Shown here piece by piece: positions 18,853 through 26,769 of a stretch of DNA of 35,081 bases. The notes beneath the pieces are model-generated. The model was not told where the DNA came from and did no database searches. It was given only the letters and a program-made list of their open reading frames with translations. The translations under genes were made by a program, and so were the position numbers. This DNA comes from JANNGZ01 sp031404155. Its GTDB lineage: Bacteria > Pseudomonadota > Gammaproteobacteria > Burkholderiales > Burkholderiaceae_C. Location: the NCBI GenBank assembly GCA_031404155.1, contig JANNGZ010000356.1, forward strand, positions 1 to 35,081, in the 5' to 3' direction. Numbering within the stretch: the first letter of the stretch is position 1; the number at the start of each line of letters is the position of its first letter.

Positions 18853-19814
18853 TCAAAGCATGCCGGACTTGACCATCGTCGCGCGCAGGCTCGCAAAGTC
18901 GCGGTCGACGAATTCCTCGAACTCCTTGCCGGTGAGCAGCGCGGGCGTCCAGTTGTTCTTCTCCAGCGACTCGGTCCAGGCCTTTGTCTTGGTGGCCTTG
19001 ACCACCATGTCTGAGAGCGCCTTGCGCTGCACTTCGGTGATGCCGGCCGCGCCATAGACGCCGCGCCAGTTGCCGATCTCGACGTTGATGCCCTGCTCCT
19101 TGAGCGTCGGCACATCGATGCCCTTGACGCGGGTGCCCGAAGTGACCCCGATGGCCTTCATCTTGCCGGCCTCGATGTACTGCTGAAACTCGCTGTAGCC
19201 GCTGCCGCCAACGCTGACGTTGCCGCCCAGAATCGCGGCAACCGCCTCGCCACCGCCGCGGAAAGGCACGTAGTTGATCTTGCTCGGGTCGACGCCGACT
19301 TCGCGCGCGATCATCGCCGCGGCAATGTGTTCGGTGGACCCGCGCGACCCGCCGCCCCACTTCACGCTGCCGGGGTCCTTCTTCATCTGCTCGACCACGT
19401 CCTTCATCGACTTGAAGGGAGAGTTCGCGGGCAGCACGAAGACGTTGTATTCGCTGGTCAGGCGCGCGCCACCGGCGTCAACTGCGTGACCGACACCGGC
19501 GGCTTGCCGGTGATGATGCCGCCGAGCATGACGGCACCCATCACCATCAGCGCGTTGCCGTCGCCCTTGCTGGCATTGAAGAATTGCGCCAAGCCGATCG
19601 CTCCCGCGGCGCCGCCCTTGTTTTCGTAGGTCACCGCGGTGGCCACGCCGGCCTCTTGCAAGGCCTTGCCGAGCGCGCGGCCGGTGGAGTCCCAACCGCC
19701 GCCCGGGTTGGCGGGAATCATCATCTTCAGGTTGGCGGCGGCTTGCGCGCTCAGCGGCAGCGTGCCGGCGGCGGCCAGCGCCGCCAGTGATTTCAGGAAA
19801 GTGTCTCGACGCAT
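18853..19814 (-). pseudogene. tctC: Tripartite tricarboxylate transporter substrate-binding protein TctC/Bug, frameshifted
   Basis: Periplasmic binding protein of the Bug/TctC family. The first half (start ATG 19814, GGAGA upstream) encodes a signal peptide (MRRDTFLKSLAALAAAG, cleavage near AQA) and then IPANPGGGWDSTGRALGKAL and ENKGGAAGAIGLAQF, and runs into TGA at 19458-19460 right after LTPVARA. The second half continues in another frame as RLTSEYNVFVLPANSPFKSM through to TMVKSGML. The break falls in GCGCGCGC (19462-19469). Removing one GC dinucleotide restores the family-typical PVARLTSEYNV and a 319-aa protein, so a 2-bp insertion is the simplest cause. Both halves are otherwise well conserved, so the lesion is recent or a sequencing/assembly error. 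Confidence 0.9.
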
Positions 19815-19941
19815 GGGGGTCTCCGCAATGCAGGTTGGCGATCTGCGCATTGTCGGCGCCGCCCCGGCGATTCGACCCTCCGGCGCATGAGGGGAAACAC
19901 GAACGCTCGACGGCGGTCGCGGCCGATAATTTGCGCCAGAC

Positions 19942-20346
19942 ATGGAACTCCTGCGTTTGGACAAGTGGCTCTGGGCGGCGCGATTTTTCAAGACGCGCAC
20001 CCTGGCCAGTGACGAGATCACCAAGGGCCGGGTCAGCGTGAACGGCGCGAGCGCCAAGCCGGCCCGCGAACTCCGCGTCGGCGACCGGGTCGAGTTGCGC
20101 CATGCCGGCAGCACGAGGACCGTGCTGGTGCGCGGTTTGAGCGCGATGCGCGGGCCCGCGCCGGTAGCGCAGTTGCTCTACGAAGAAGCGCCGGAGAGCA
20201 TCAAAGCCAGGCTGGATGCGGCGCAAGCGCGCCGGCTCGGTGGCGCCGACCCGGCGCAGGCGATCGAGGCTGGGCGCCCGACCAAACGAGACCGCCGCCA
20301 GCTGGCCGACTGGCAGCGCTGGAGCGTTTCGCTCGACGACGATTGA
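19942..20346 (+). CDS. hslR: S4-domain RNA-binding protein, Hsp15 homologue
   Basis: A 134-aa cytosolic protein. The S4 RNA-binding domain spans about residues 3-65 (LRLDKWLWAARFFKTRTLA, GRVSVNGASAKPARELRVGD). A basic C-terminal tail follows, with RPTKRDRRQL. E. coli Hsp15 binds 50S subunits with a stalled nascent chain and helps recycle them; the same role is inferred here. It is divergent from tctC across 127 bp. A GATAAT hexamer (19925-19930) ends 11 nt before the ATG, with no evident -35 and no Shine-Dalgarno sequence, so the leader would be very short. Confidence 0.92.
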   Translation: MELLRLDKWLWAARFFKTRTLASDEITKGRVSVNGASAKPARELRVGDRVELRHAGSTRTVLVRGLSAMRGPAPVAQLLYEEAPESIKARLDAAQARRLGGADPAQAIEAGRPTKRDRRQLADWQRWSVSLDDD

Positions 20347-20395
20347 GAGCGGAGAGCGCGAGCCGTCAGGCGCAGGCCATCCCGTCCGGCGCGTC

Positions 20396-21151
20396 TCAGG
20401 CGGCTGGCGGCTCGACCGGCTCGGCCACCGAGCGGCTCCAAAGGCTCGGGATCGTGCTCGCGCCGCCCTCGGTCTGCGCGCTCGCGAACCGTTCGGCCAC
20501 GGTGCGCGCTTCGCGCAGCGCCATCTCGAACAGGCTCACAGCCGCGCTCAGCCGCTCGGGGGTAGCTTCGCCCATCGCCATGCGCAAGGTCATGCGCCGG
20601 TGCTGCACCACGATCGTGAGGTCGGTGGCGTCGTCGAGCCAACTCTGCCGGGCGGCGCCGAGGGCGCCGAGCAGCTCGGGGCTCATCCAACGGGACAGCG
20701 CCGCGGGCAGGTTGCCCACCACGGTGAAGGACTCACGCAGGGCGCCCAGGTGCGAACCCGAGAGCTTGCGCAGCAGCACCAGCCAGCGCACTTCCTCCGG
20801 CGTCTGTGCGTCGATATGCGTTTGCAGGTCTTCGGTGTACTGCTCGAACACCTGCTTCTCCAGACGCTGCATCAATGCGGCGGTGATCAGAAGCATCTGC
20901 AGGTTCGCCTGCACCCCGAGCTCGCCGCGCATGCGCAGCTCGCAAACCTGGAAGTAGCTGCGCTGCGGGGTGCCCCACTCCAGCCGCCAGCGGGGCGATT
21001 CGGCGCGCGGCGTCACCACCACACCCTCGTGGCCACCAGCCTCGCGCAGGCGGTGCACGGTATGCCCAGCGGCACGGGCCCAGGCCTTCACCGCAACCGC
21101 GCCCGGTATCGCGGCATCGGGGGACATCCAGCGGCGAATCGATTTCATCAT
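20396..21151 (-). CDS. Conserved-looking protein of unknown function
   Basis: A 251-aa protein I do not recognise. It has no signal peptide or membrane segment and looks mostly alpha-helical from about residue 60 on (MRGELGVQANLQMLLITAALMQRLE..., many Leu/Ala/Glu/Arg heptad-like stretches). The N-terminal third seems beta-rich (HEGVVVTPRAESPRWRLEWG). Codon use and GC content match the neighbours, so it is probably a lineage-typical gene rather than an import. The open frame extends to 21238, but the paired ATGs at 21151/21148 are the better start; the Shine-Dalgarno sequence is weak. It is divergent from the GST gene and convergent with hslR. Function is unknown. Confidence 0.75.
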   Translation of the reverse strand: MMKSIRRWMSPDAAIPGAVAVKAWARAAGHTVHRLREAGGHEGVVVTPRAESPRWRLEWGTPQRSYFQVCELRMRGELGVQANLQMLLITAALMQRLEKQVFEQYTEDLQTHIDAQTPEEVRWLVLLRKLSGSHLGALRESFTVVGNLPAALSRWMSPELLGALGAARQSWLDDATDLTIVVQHRRMTLRMAMGEATPERLSAAVSLFEMALREARTVAERFASAQTEGGASTIPSLWSRSVAEPVEPPAA

Positions 21152-21253
21152 GCGATCTTGGCGATGCCCTAGAGTGCGAACTCGACCCCAACCACGGCCA
21201 GCGGCGCTGCCCGGCCGATCGAGCAAGACAACAAGCAACAGGAGCGCAAGGTC

Positions 21254-21946
21254 ATGATCGAAGTGTATTCATGGGCCACGCCAAACGGCCACAAGGTCCA
21301 CATCATGTTGGAGGAATGTGGGCTGAAGTACCGGGTTCACGCGGTGGATATCGGCGCCGGCGACCAATTCAAGCCCGAGTTCCTGGCGATCAGCCCGAAC
21401 AACAAGATACCCGCCATCGTGGATTCCGAGGGCCCGGACGGTGAGCCGATCTCGCTTTTCGAGTCGGGCGCGATCCTGCTCTACCTCGCGGCGAAGACCG
21501 GCCGCTTCCTCGCCGACAGCACCCGCGGCAAGCATGAAGTGATGCAGTGGCTGATGTTCCAGATGGGTGGCGTTGGGCCGATGCTCGGGCAGGCGCATCA
21601 CTTCCGCATCTACGCACCGCAGAAGATCGAGTACGCCATCGAGCGCTACACCAACGAGGCCAAGCGCCTCTACGGCGTGCTCGACAAGCGCCTGGCCAAG
21701 AGCAAGTACGTGGCCGGGCCCGCATACTCGATCGCCGACATCTCGATCTTCCCGTGGCTGCGCTCGTGGAAAAACCAGGGCATCGACTGGAACGACTTCC
21801 CGCACCTGAAAGGCTGGTTCGACGAGATCGCGGCACGGCCCGCAGTGCTGCGCGGGGTGGAGGTGCTCGCGGCGCAGCGCAAGCCGATCAGCGGCGACAA
21901 GGAACGCGAGATCCTCTTCGGCGCCGAACAGTACAAGCGGCACTGA
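21254..21946 (+). CDS. yfcG: Glutathione S-transferase family protein, YfcG (nu-class) type
   Basis: A 230-aa cytosolic thioredoxin-fold protein. In E. coli the YfcG relatives bind glutathione disulfide and act mainly as disulfide-bond reductases and weak peroxidases. The N-terminal domain has the class signature ATPNGHKVHIMLEE in place of a catalytic Cys, then FLAISPNNKIPAIVD and the glutathione-binding LFESGAILLYLA. The all-helical C-terminal domain carries QMGGVGPMLGQAHHF and YSIADISIFPWLRSW, both typical of this group. The ribosome binding site is CAAGG just before ATG. It is divergent from the unknown gene at 20396-21151 and followed by tRNA-Arg. Confidence 0.92.
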   Translation: MIEVYSWATPNGHKVHIMLEECGLKYRVHAVDIGAGDQFKPEFLAISPNNKIPAIVDSEGPDGEPISLFESGAILLYLAAKTGRFLADSTRGKHEVMQWLMFQMGGVGPMLGQAHHFRIYAPQKIEYAIERYTNEAKRLYGVLDKRLAKSKYVAGPAYSIADISIFPWLRSWKNQGIDWNDFPHLKGWFDEIAARPAVLRGVEVLAAQRKPISGDKEREILFGAEQYKRH

Positions 21947-22058
21947 GCCCGCGCGTGTGACGCGGCAAGGCGTTTGCACGGCGGGCGTTGGCGTGAACGC
22001 GATTGCACGCGTGAGGGCTGAGTCGACCGCAGCGGCGGCGCGCGCCAACAAGCCCGTC

Positions 22059-22085
22059 TTGGCACGCCGTCGCGCCGCCTAGAAT
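22059..22085 (+). promoter_or_regulatory. Probable promoter of tRNA-Arg
   Basis: TAGAAT (22080-22085) lies 9 nt before the tRNA 5' end, a usual spacing for tRNA promoters. TTGGCA (22059-22064) is the best -35, though the 15-bp spacer is short. Confidence 0.5.
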
Positions 22086-22094
22086 CGCGCCACG

Positions 22095-22171
22095 CTGCCC
22101 GTAGCTCAACTGGATAGAGCACCAGCCTTCTAAGCTGGGGGTCGGGGGTTCGAGTCCCTCCGGGCAGGCCA
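22095..22171 (+). tRNA. tRNA-Arg (anticodon TCT)
   Basis: A full cloverleaf can be drawn. The 7-bp acceptor stem is CTGCCCG with CGGGCAG, and the D arm is GCTC...GAGC. The anticodon stem CCAGC/GCTGG has loop CTTCTAA (TCT at 22129-22131), and the T arm has TTCGAGT. The 3' CCA is encoded (22169-22171). It reads AGA/AGG codons. Confidence 0.97.
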
Positions 22172-22193
22172 GTTGCGGCGCATTGTTGTGTGA

Positions 22194-22270
<77 letters not shown>

Positions 22271-22312
22271 ACTCGGGCCCGATTGTAGCGGCCGCAGGCG
22301 CTGTGGCCGCCG

Positions 22313-22822
22313 TCAGACCACCGAGTTCGGCGCCGGCAACGCCAGTTGGCGCGACACCGCCATGCACTGCTTGATGTGCTGCTCGCAGACCAGCTTGAGC
22401 GCACCGAAAGTCAACGCGGCGGACAAAGCCTGGCCGGCGATCGGCACGTACTTGGCGGCCTGCTGCGTGGTCAGGCGGACGCCGACGATGCGTAGCAAGG
22501 TCAGCACCAGTTCACGGGTGACCAGTTTGCCGACCAGCAAACCGCCGCCCTTGGCGATGGCTTTGTAGACCACCACGCGCTGGTCCGGCGCGAGGCGGTC
22601 GATCTGCTCCGGCGTGAGGCCGAAAGCCTGGTTGATGCGCGGCAGCAGCTTGATCAACACGCCCACGTCGGTGACCCAGTCCAGGCCCGGCACCGGCACC
22701 ATCGACACGCCCGCGGCGAACAGCGCACGCTGAGTCACGAGGCGGCGGCAATGGCGCGCCGCGTCTTCAATCTGCTGCGGTGTTGTCGGGGTCACAACCC
22801 ACTCCTTGCTGGCAGCACTCAT
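22313..22822 (-). CDS. Small hydrophobic-patch protein, possibly DUF697/EcsC-like
   Basis: A 169-aa protein of unknown function. It has Gly/Pro-rich hydrophobic stretches: VSMVPVPGLDWVTDVGVLIKLLPRIN near residues 39-64, GGGLLVGKLVTRELVLTLL near 95-112, and KYVPIAGQALSAALTFGALKLV near 125-146. The PVPGLDWVTDVGVL and YVPIAGQALSAA patterns recall the C-terminal DUF697 domain of YcjF-like proteins and EcsC-related proteins; this is resemblance only. The start ATG overlaps the rraA stop as ATGA, so translation is probably coupled. An in-frame TTG three codons upstream is less likely. tRNA-Pro lies downstream on the same strand. Confidence 0.75.
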   Translation of the reverse strand: MSAASKEWVVTPTTPQQIEDAARHCRRLVTQRALFAAGVSMVPVPGLDWVTDVGVLIKLLPRINQAFGLTPEQIDRLAPDQRVVVYKAIAKGGGLLVGKLVTRELVLTLLRIVGVRLTTQQAAKYVPIAGQALSAALTFGALKLVCEQHIKQCMAVSRQLALPAPNSVV

Positions 22823-23325
22823 GGCGCCCAATCACGGGCGGGCATCAGCACGATGCCATCGGCGTCGGCGATGAGCCAGTCGCCCGGCTCCACCGCGGTA
22901 CCTTGCACCCGCACCGGTACGTCACGCTGGCCCTCGTTGCGCTTTTCGGTGGGCAGCGGCACCAGTGCCAAGGCACGGATGCCGATGTCGCAGGCGGCGA
23001 GTTCGACAGCGTCGCGCACCGCGCCGTCGACCACAATCCCGGCCCAGCCGTTCTTGGCCGCCATCGCGGCCAGGTTGCCGCCGACGAGCGCGCGGCGCAC
23101 CGACGCGCCACCGTCGACCACCAGCACGCGACCGAGCCCCGGCGAGCCGACCGCCTCGCGCAACAGCGAGTTGTCCTCAAAACACTTCACGCTGCTCACA
23201 ACGCCGGCAAACGCCGGGCGTTTACCGAAGTCGTGGAACACCGGCGGCAGGACGCGGAAGGCGCCGCTGGCGTCGGCCTTGTGCAGGTCGCAGAGGTCAC
23301 AGGTGGACAGCGGGTTGATGCTCAT
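22819..23325 (-). CDS. RraA-family protein (RNase E regulator or class II aldolase/decarboxylase)
   Basis: A 168-aa cytosolic protein of the RraA fold, close in length to E. coli RraA (161 aa). Signature segments are STCDLCDLH at the N-terminus, VVDGGASVRRALVGGNLAAMA, and NGWAGIVVDGAVRDAVELA, with the Arg-Asp pair that in HMG/CHA-type aldolases holds the metal and substrate. E. coli RraA inhibits RNase E, while close relatives are metal-dependent 4-hydroxy-4-methyl-2-oxoglutarate aldolases or oxaloacetate decarboxylases. The setting behind a ThDP enzyme and an MFS transporter would suit the enzymatic role, but the sequence does not decide. ATG 23325 gives MSINPLSTCDLC, the expected N-terminus; a longer open frame upstream is not family-like. 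Confidence 0.88.
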   Translation of the reverse strand: MSINPLSTCDLCDLHKADASGAFRVLPPVFHDFGKRPAFAGVVSSVKCFEDNSLLREAVGSPGLGRVLVVDGGASVRRALVGGNLAAMAAKNGWAGIVVDGAVRDAVELAACDIGIRALALVPLPTEKRNEGQRDVPVRVQGTAVEPGDWLIADADGIVLMPARDWAP

Positions 23326-23393
23326 GGGATGCTGACTCGATGTTCTCGCGGCGACCGGATTCAAGCTTGCCTTCAAGGCCTGCCGAGAGGCCC

Positions 23394-23411
23394 GCGCGCT
23401 GCGTTGCGCGC
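23394..23411 (-). other. Hairpin just after the ThDP-enzyme stop codon
   Basis: GCGCGC arms (23394-23399, 23406-23411) around TGCGTT begin 2 nt past the stop codon. There is no T-run, so it is at most a weak or Rho-assisted 3' end, or a pause site before rraA. Confidence 0.3.
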
Positions 23412-23413
23412 GA

Positions 23414-25171
23414 TCACCTTGCCGCCCCGCCGCGCTTTCGCGCCGCATCGCGAATCGCGCCCAGCGTGGTGCGCGAGGTGCTCACGTCGGCATCGAGCTT
23501 GAGGTGCAGCAGGGTCGGCGTATCGGCCTGCAACGCTGCCGCGAATGCCGGTTCGAACTCCGCGGTGCGTTCGATGCGCGCCGCGCGCCAGCCATAGGCC
23601 TGCGCGAGCGCCGCGAAGTCGGGGTTGAACAGGTCGCTGCCGCTGACCCGCCCCGGGTACTCGCGTTCCTGGTGCATGCGGATCGTGCCGTAGGTGCCGT
23701 TGTCTACCAGGATCACGATCAGCTTGCCCGCGCCGCGCCCGGCCCCGTACCCGGTCGCCGTAGCGAGTTCCTGGCCGGTCATCAGGAAGTCGCCGTCGCC
23801 GGCCACGTTGACCACGGTGCGCTCGGAGTACAGCAGCGACGCCGCGATCGCGGCTGGCACGCCGTAGCCCATCGCCCCGGACGTCGGCGCAAGCTGCGTT
23901 CGGCCGTGGTGTTGCAAGCCCGGCAGGCGCACATAGCGGTGCAGCCAGCCACTGAAGTTGCCGGCGCCGTTGGTGTAGACCGTGTTCTGCGGCGCCAGGC
24001 GTTGCACCGCCTTCATCGCCACCGCCATGTCCAGCGGTTCGACCGCGTGGTGCTCCTGGTTGGCCTGGTAGTCGGCATGGGCCGAGTCGGTCCATGGGCG
24101 CCACGGCAGCTCTGCCGGCGCGTCGAGAGATTCCAGGGCAGGGCCGGCGCAGGCCAACGAACACTGAAGCATCAGGTCAGCGGTATAGACGCGGCCCAGT
24201 TCCTCGGGGCCCGCGTGCAGGTGCACCAGGCTTTGCTTCGGGCGTGGCACATCGAGCAGTGTGTAGCCGCCGGTGGTCATCTCACCGAGCCGAACGCCGA
24301 GCGCGAGCACCAGGTCGGCGTCGCGCACCCGCTGCGCGAGTTTCGGGTTGATGCCGATGCCCACGTCGCCCGCATAGAGCGGGTGCCGGTTGTCGAAGGT
24401 GTCCTGGAAGCGAAAACCACATCCCACCGGCAGGTGCCACTTTTCGGCGAAAGCCTGCAGCGCGCGCACGCTGGCGGCCGTCCAGCCGCTGCCGCCGGCA
24501 ATCACCAACGGCCGCGTGGCCTTCAGCAGCAACTGGCGCAAATCGCGCAGCGCCTGCGGCGCGGGCCAGGCCAGCGCCGGCTCCACACGTGGCAACACCG
24601 GTGCCGAGGTGAGTTTCGTCAACATGTCCTCCGGCAGCACCAGCACCACCGGCCCGGGGCGGCCCTGCATCGCGGTGTGGAAGGCACGCGCCACGTACTC
24701 CGGAAGCCGGTCGGCGTCCTGCACTTCGCCGACCCACTTGGCCATGCCGAGCGTGCCAGGGCCGAACATCTGCCGGTAGTCGACTTCCTGGAACGCCTCA
24801 CGGTCGCGCTGGTCGCTGGCCACCTGGCCGATCAACAGCACCATCGGTGTCGAGTCCTGGAACGCGGTGTGCAAGCCGATTGCCGCGTTGGCCGCACCCG
24901 GGCCGCGGGTGACGAAGCAGATGCCCGGCCAGCCGCTCAACTTGCCCTGCGCTTCGGCCATGAAGGACGCGCCGCCCTCTTGCCGGCAGGCGATGAAGCG
25001 GATGTGCTTGGCGTGCTCGTGAAAGCCGTCGAGCACCGCGAGGTAGCTCTCTCCCGGCACGCCGAAGCAGGTTTGAATGCCCTGCGCGATCAGGGCCTCC
25101 ACCAGCGCGTGGCCGGCGGGTCGGGGCTGGCTCAGGCGGCTCGGGTTCGACGGGGGGGTATCGCTCATCAT
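23414..25171 (-). CDS. Thiamine-diphosphate-dependent enzyme, acetolactate-synthase-like, exact reaction unknown
   Basis: A 585-aa protein with the three-domain fold of the ThDP decarboxylase/synthase family. The N-terminal PYR domain has VPGESYLAVLDGF and the cofactor-activating Glu in CRQEGGASFMAEAQG. The central domain has ATRPLVIAGGSGW. The C-terminal PP domain has the Mg-ThDP motif GDGDFLMTGQEL running to VDNGTYG. Full-length relatives include acetolactate synthase, sulfoacetaldehyde acetyltransferase and glyoxylate carboligase. No ilvN-like subunit is adjacent, so it is not the main biosynthetic IlvB. Two adjacent ATGs (25171 and 25168) compete; AAGGC lies upstream of both. Just upstream is a 138-bp repeat-rich spacer and then the MFS gene on the same strand; rraA follows after 88 bp. 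Confidence 0.88.
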   Translation of the reverse strand: MMSDTPPSNPSRLSQPRPAGHALVEALIAQGIQTCFGVPGESYLAVLDGFHEHAKHIRFIACRQEGGASFMAEAQGKLSGWPGICFVTRGPGAANAAIGLHTAFQDSTPMVLLIGQVASDQRDREAFQEVDYRQMFGPGTLGMAKWVGEVQDADRLPEYVARAFHTAMQGRPGPVVLVLPEDMLTKLTSAPVLPRVEPALAWPAPQALRDLRQLLLKATRPLVIAGGSGWTAASVRALQAFAEKWHLPVGCGFRFQDTFDNRHPLYAGDVGIGINPKLAQRVRDADLVLALGVRLGEMTTGGYTLLDVPRPKQSLVHLHAGPEELGRVYTADLMLQCSLACAGPALESLDAPAELPWRPWTDSAHADYQANQEHHAVEPLDMAVAMKAVQRLAPQNTVYTNGAGNFSGWLHRYVRLPGLQHHGRTQLAPTSGAMGYGVPAAIAASLLYSERTVVNVAGDGDFLMTGQELATATGYGAGRGAGKLIVILVDNGTYGTIRMHQEREYPGRVSGSDLFNPDFAALAQAYGWRAARIERTAEFEPAFAAALQADTPTLLHLKLDADVSTSRTTLGAIRDAARKRGGAAR

Positions 25172-25179
25172 GAAGCCTT

Positions 25180-25292
25180 CGTGCTTCGCACTGCGGTGAA
25201 TTCGCCCTTCGGGCGGCCGTGCGGGCTCATCCGGCAACCTCCGTGCTACGCACTGCGGTATTCGCCCCTTCGACCAGGCTCAGGACAGGCTC
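25180..25292. repeat. Duplicated 31-bp motif and REP-like sequence between MFS and ThDP genes
   Basis: Two imperfect direct copies of a 31-32 bp motif lie at 25180-25211 and 25242-25272. Both begin CGTGCT(T/A)CGCACTGCGGT and end in a CCCTTCG-type run. Next to the second copy, CAGGCTC is repeated (25275-25281, 25286-25292) in a CTTCGACCAGGCTCAGGACA context that resembles a short sequence dispersed widely in beta-proteobacterial genomes. A CGCCC-TTC-GGGCG hairpin (25203-25215) is part of copy one. Confidence 0.65.
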
Positions 25293-25309
25293 GGGAGCGG
25301 CCCGGCGGC

Positions 25310-26596
25310 TCATGCCGCCACTTTAGCCCGTACTTCTGCGGGACCCGCGCGCATCGCCACACGCATGCCGATCAGGCCGGCCGACATCACCCCCATCAGC
25401 AGCGTTGCCGCGGCGCCCAGGTAGACACCCCCGGCGGCGCCATGGTCGAGCAGCGCACCGAAGACCGGCGCGGCGAGCGCGAAGCCGAGGTCCAGGCCCG
25501 AGTACACCGTGCCATACACGCGCCCGGTGGCGCCGGGCGGCGACGCACGCTTGATCAGCATGTCGCGCGAAGGGCCCGCCAGGCCGGTGCCCACACCGGC
25601 CAGCGACGCCACCACCACCGCCGCGCCAGCGGGCAGCCAGCCGCTACCGACCAGCGCGAGCATCGCCGCGGCGCCGGTGAGGCAAAGGCCGATCACGCGT
25701 TCAAGATGGGTCGCGCGGCCGGCGAGGAAACCACCGAGCAGCATGCCGATCGCGCCACACACCATGTAGCCGGTAACCACGTAGGCGGTTACCGACAGCG
25801 GCAGCCCGTACATGCGCCCGAGCGCCGGGCCGGCAAAACTTTGCATCGCGCTCAGGGCGCAGGTGGACCAGAAGAAAAACGAGAAGCAGAGCCATACCGA
25901 CGGCAGGCGCAGGAAGGCCAGCGGATGTTCGGCGGCCACGGCACCGGTTGCTGGCCCGAGCTTCGACGCGGCATCGTGCACCTGCGCGCCGGCGCGGTCG
26001 TTGATCGCCTCGCGCTGCCAGGACAGCAGCAACAGCAGCGCCAGCGCCCAGAGGCCGGCGCCGGCCAGCGCCCAGCGCCACGACCCGGTCAGCCCGGTCA
26101 AGCCGAGCATGAAGATCGGCGCCACCGCCCAGCCGAGGTTGCCGCTGATGCCATGCGCCGAAAATGCGTGGCCCAGTCGCGGCTGCGAGACACGCTTGTT
26201 CAGGATCGTGAAGTCCACCGGATGGAAGGGCGAGTTGCCCAGGCCGGCAAACGCGGTGGCGATCATCAAGCCGCTGTAGCCCTGGGCCAGCGCACCGGCG
26301 AGCGCGGCCAGCACAAAACAGCTCAGTGCGGCAAACAGCACCGGCCGCGCGCCGACACGGTCGACCAGAAAGCCCGACAGTGCCTGCCCGATGCCCGAGA
26401 TGGCGAAGAACAGCGTCACCAGCAGGCCAAGCTCCGCGTAGCTGACTCCGAAGTCCCGAATGAACAGCGGGAACAGCGGCGGCAGCAGCATGTGGAAGAA
26501 GTGTGACGTGCCGTGTGCCAGCCCCACCAGGGTGATGGTGCGAACGTCGGCGCCTCGGGTGGCGAGCAAGGTCGCCGAAGCTGCGTTGGCGTGCAT
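25310..26596 (-). CDS. MFS transporter, fosmidomycin-resistance (Fsr)-like branch
   Basis: A 428-aa inner-membrane protein with 12 predicted helices and the major-facilitator layout. The first helix region VGLAHGTSHFFHMLLPPLFPLF resembles the Fsr-type branch. The loop 2-3 motif is present as GFLVDRVGARPVLF, and the second-half equivalent as GGFLAGRATHLERVIG. A hydrophilic central loop (about 205-230) separates the halves. The substrate is unknown; relatives export drugs or small organic acids. It is the first gene of the minus-strand run with the ThDP enzyme, RraA and the small protein, which suggests transport of a related metabolite, though the 138-bp repeat-containing spacer leaves co-transcription open. 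ATG 26596 is the first plausible start; the Shine-Dalgarno sequence is weak. Confidence 0.9.
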   Translation of the reverse strand: MHANAASATLLATRGADVRTITLVGLAHGTSHFFHMLLPPLFPLFIRDFGVSYAELGLLVTLFFAISGIGQALSGFLVDRVGARPVLFAALSCFVLAALAGALAQGYSGLMIATAFAGLGNSPFHPVDFTILNKRVSQPRLGHAFSAHGISGNLGWAVAPIFMLGLTGLTGSWRWALAGAGLWALALLLLLSWQREAINDRAGAQVHDAASKLGPATGAVAAEHPLAFLRLPSVWLCFSFFFWSTCALSAMQSFAGPALGRMYGLPLSVTAYVVTGYMVCGAIGMLLGGFLAGRATHLERVIGLCLTGAAAMLALVGSGWLPAGAAVVVASLAGVGTGLAGPSRDMLIKRASPPGATGRVYGTVYSGLDLGFALAAPVFGALLDHGAAGGVYLGAAATLLMGVMSAGLIGMRVAMRAGPAEVRAKVAA

Positions 26597-26769
26597 CCGT
26601 GGATGTTATTCCAGGCCCGCATCGCAACACCTGGGTGCGGCTTTGTGCCGCCTTGCGTGAACTCCGACGAGATCGCAAGGGTCCTGTAGCGCTTGGACGC
26701 ACCCGCCGATCACCACTCCGGCTAAGGTCAGCCACCCCTCAAACGACGCCCGTTGCTGCGCGCCCTTCG

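Noticed and set aside
19458..19470. Programmed frameshift in tctC
   Set aside because: No slippery heptamer or downstream structure of the known type, and family members are encoded in one frame; a mutation or sequencing error is simpler.
23504..26506. Plus-strand open frame of 1000 codons across the ThDP and MFS genes
   Set aside because: It crosses two genuine minus-strand genes and their intergenic repeat and has no recognisable domain; a shadow of GC-rich codon use.
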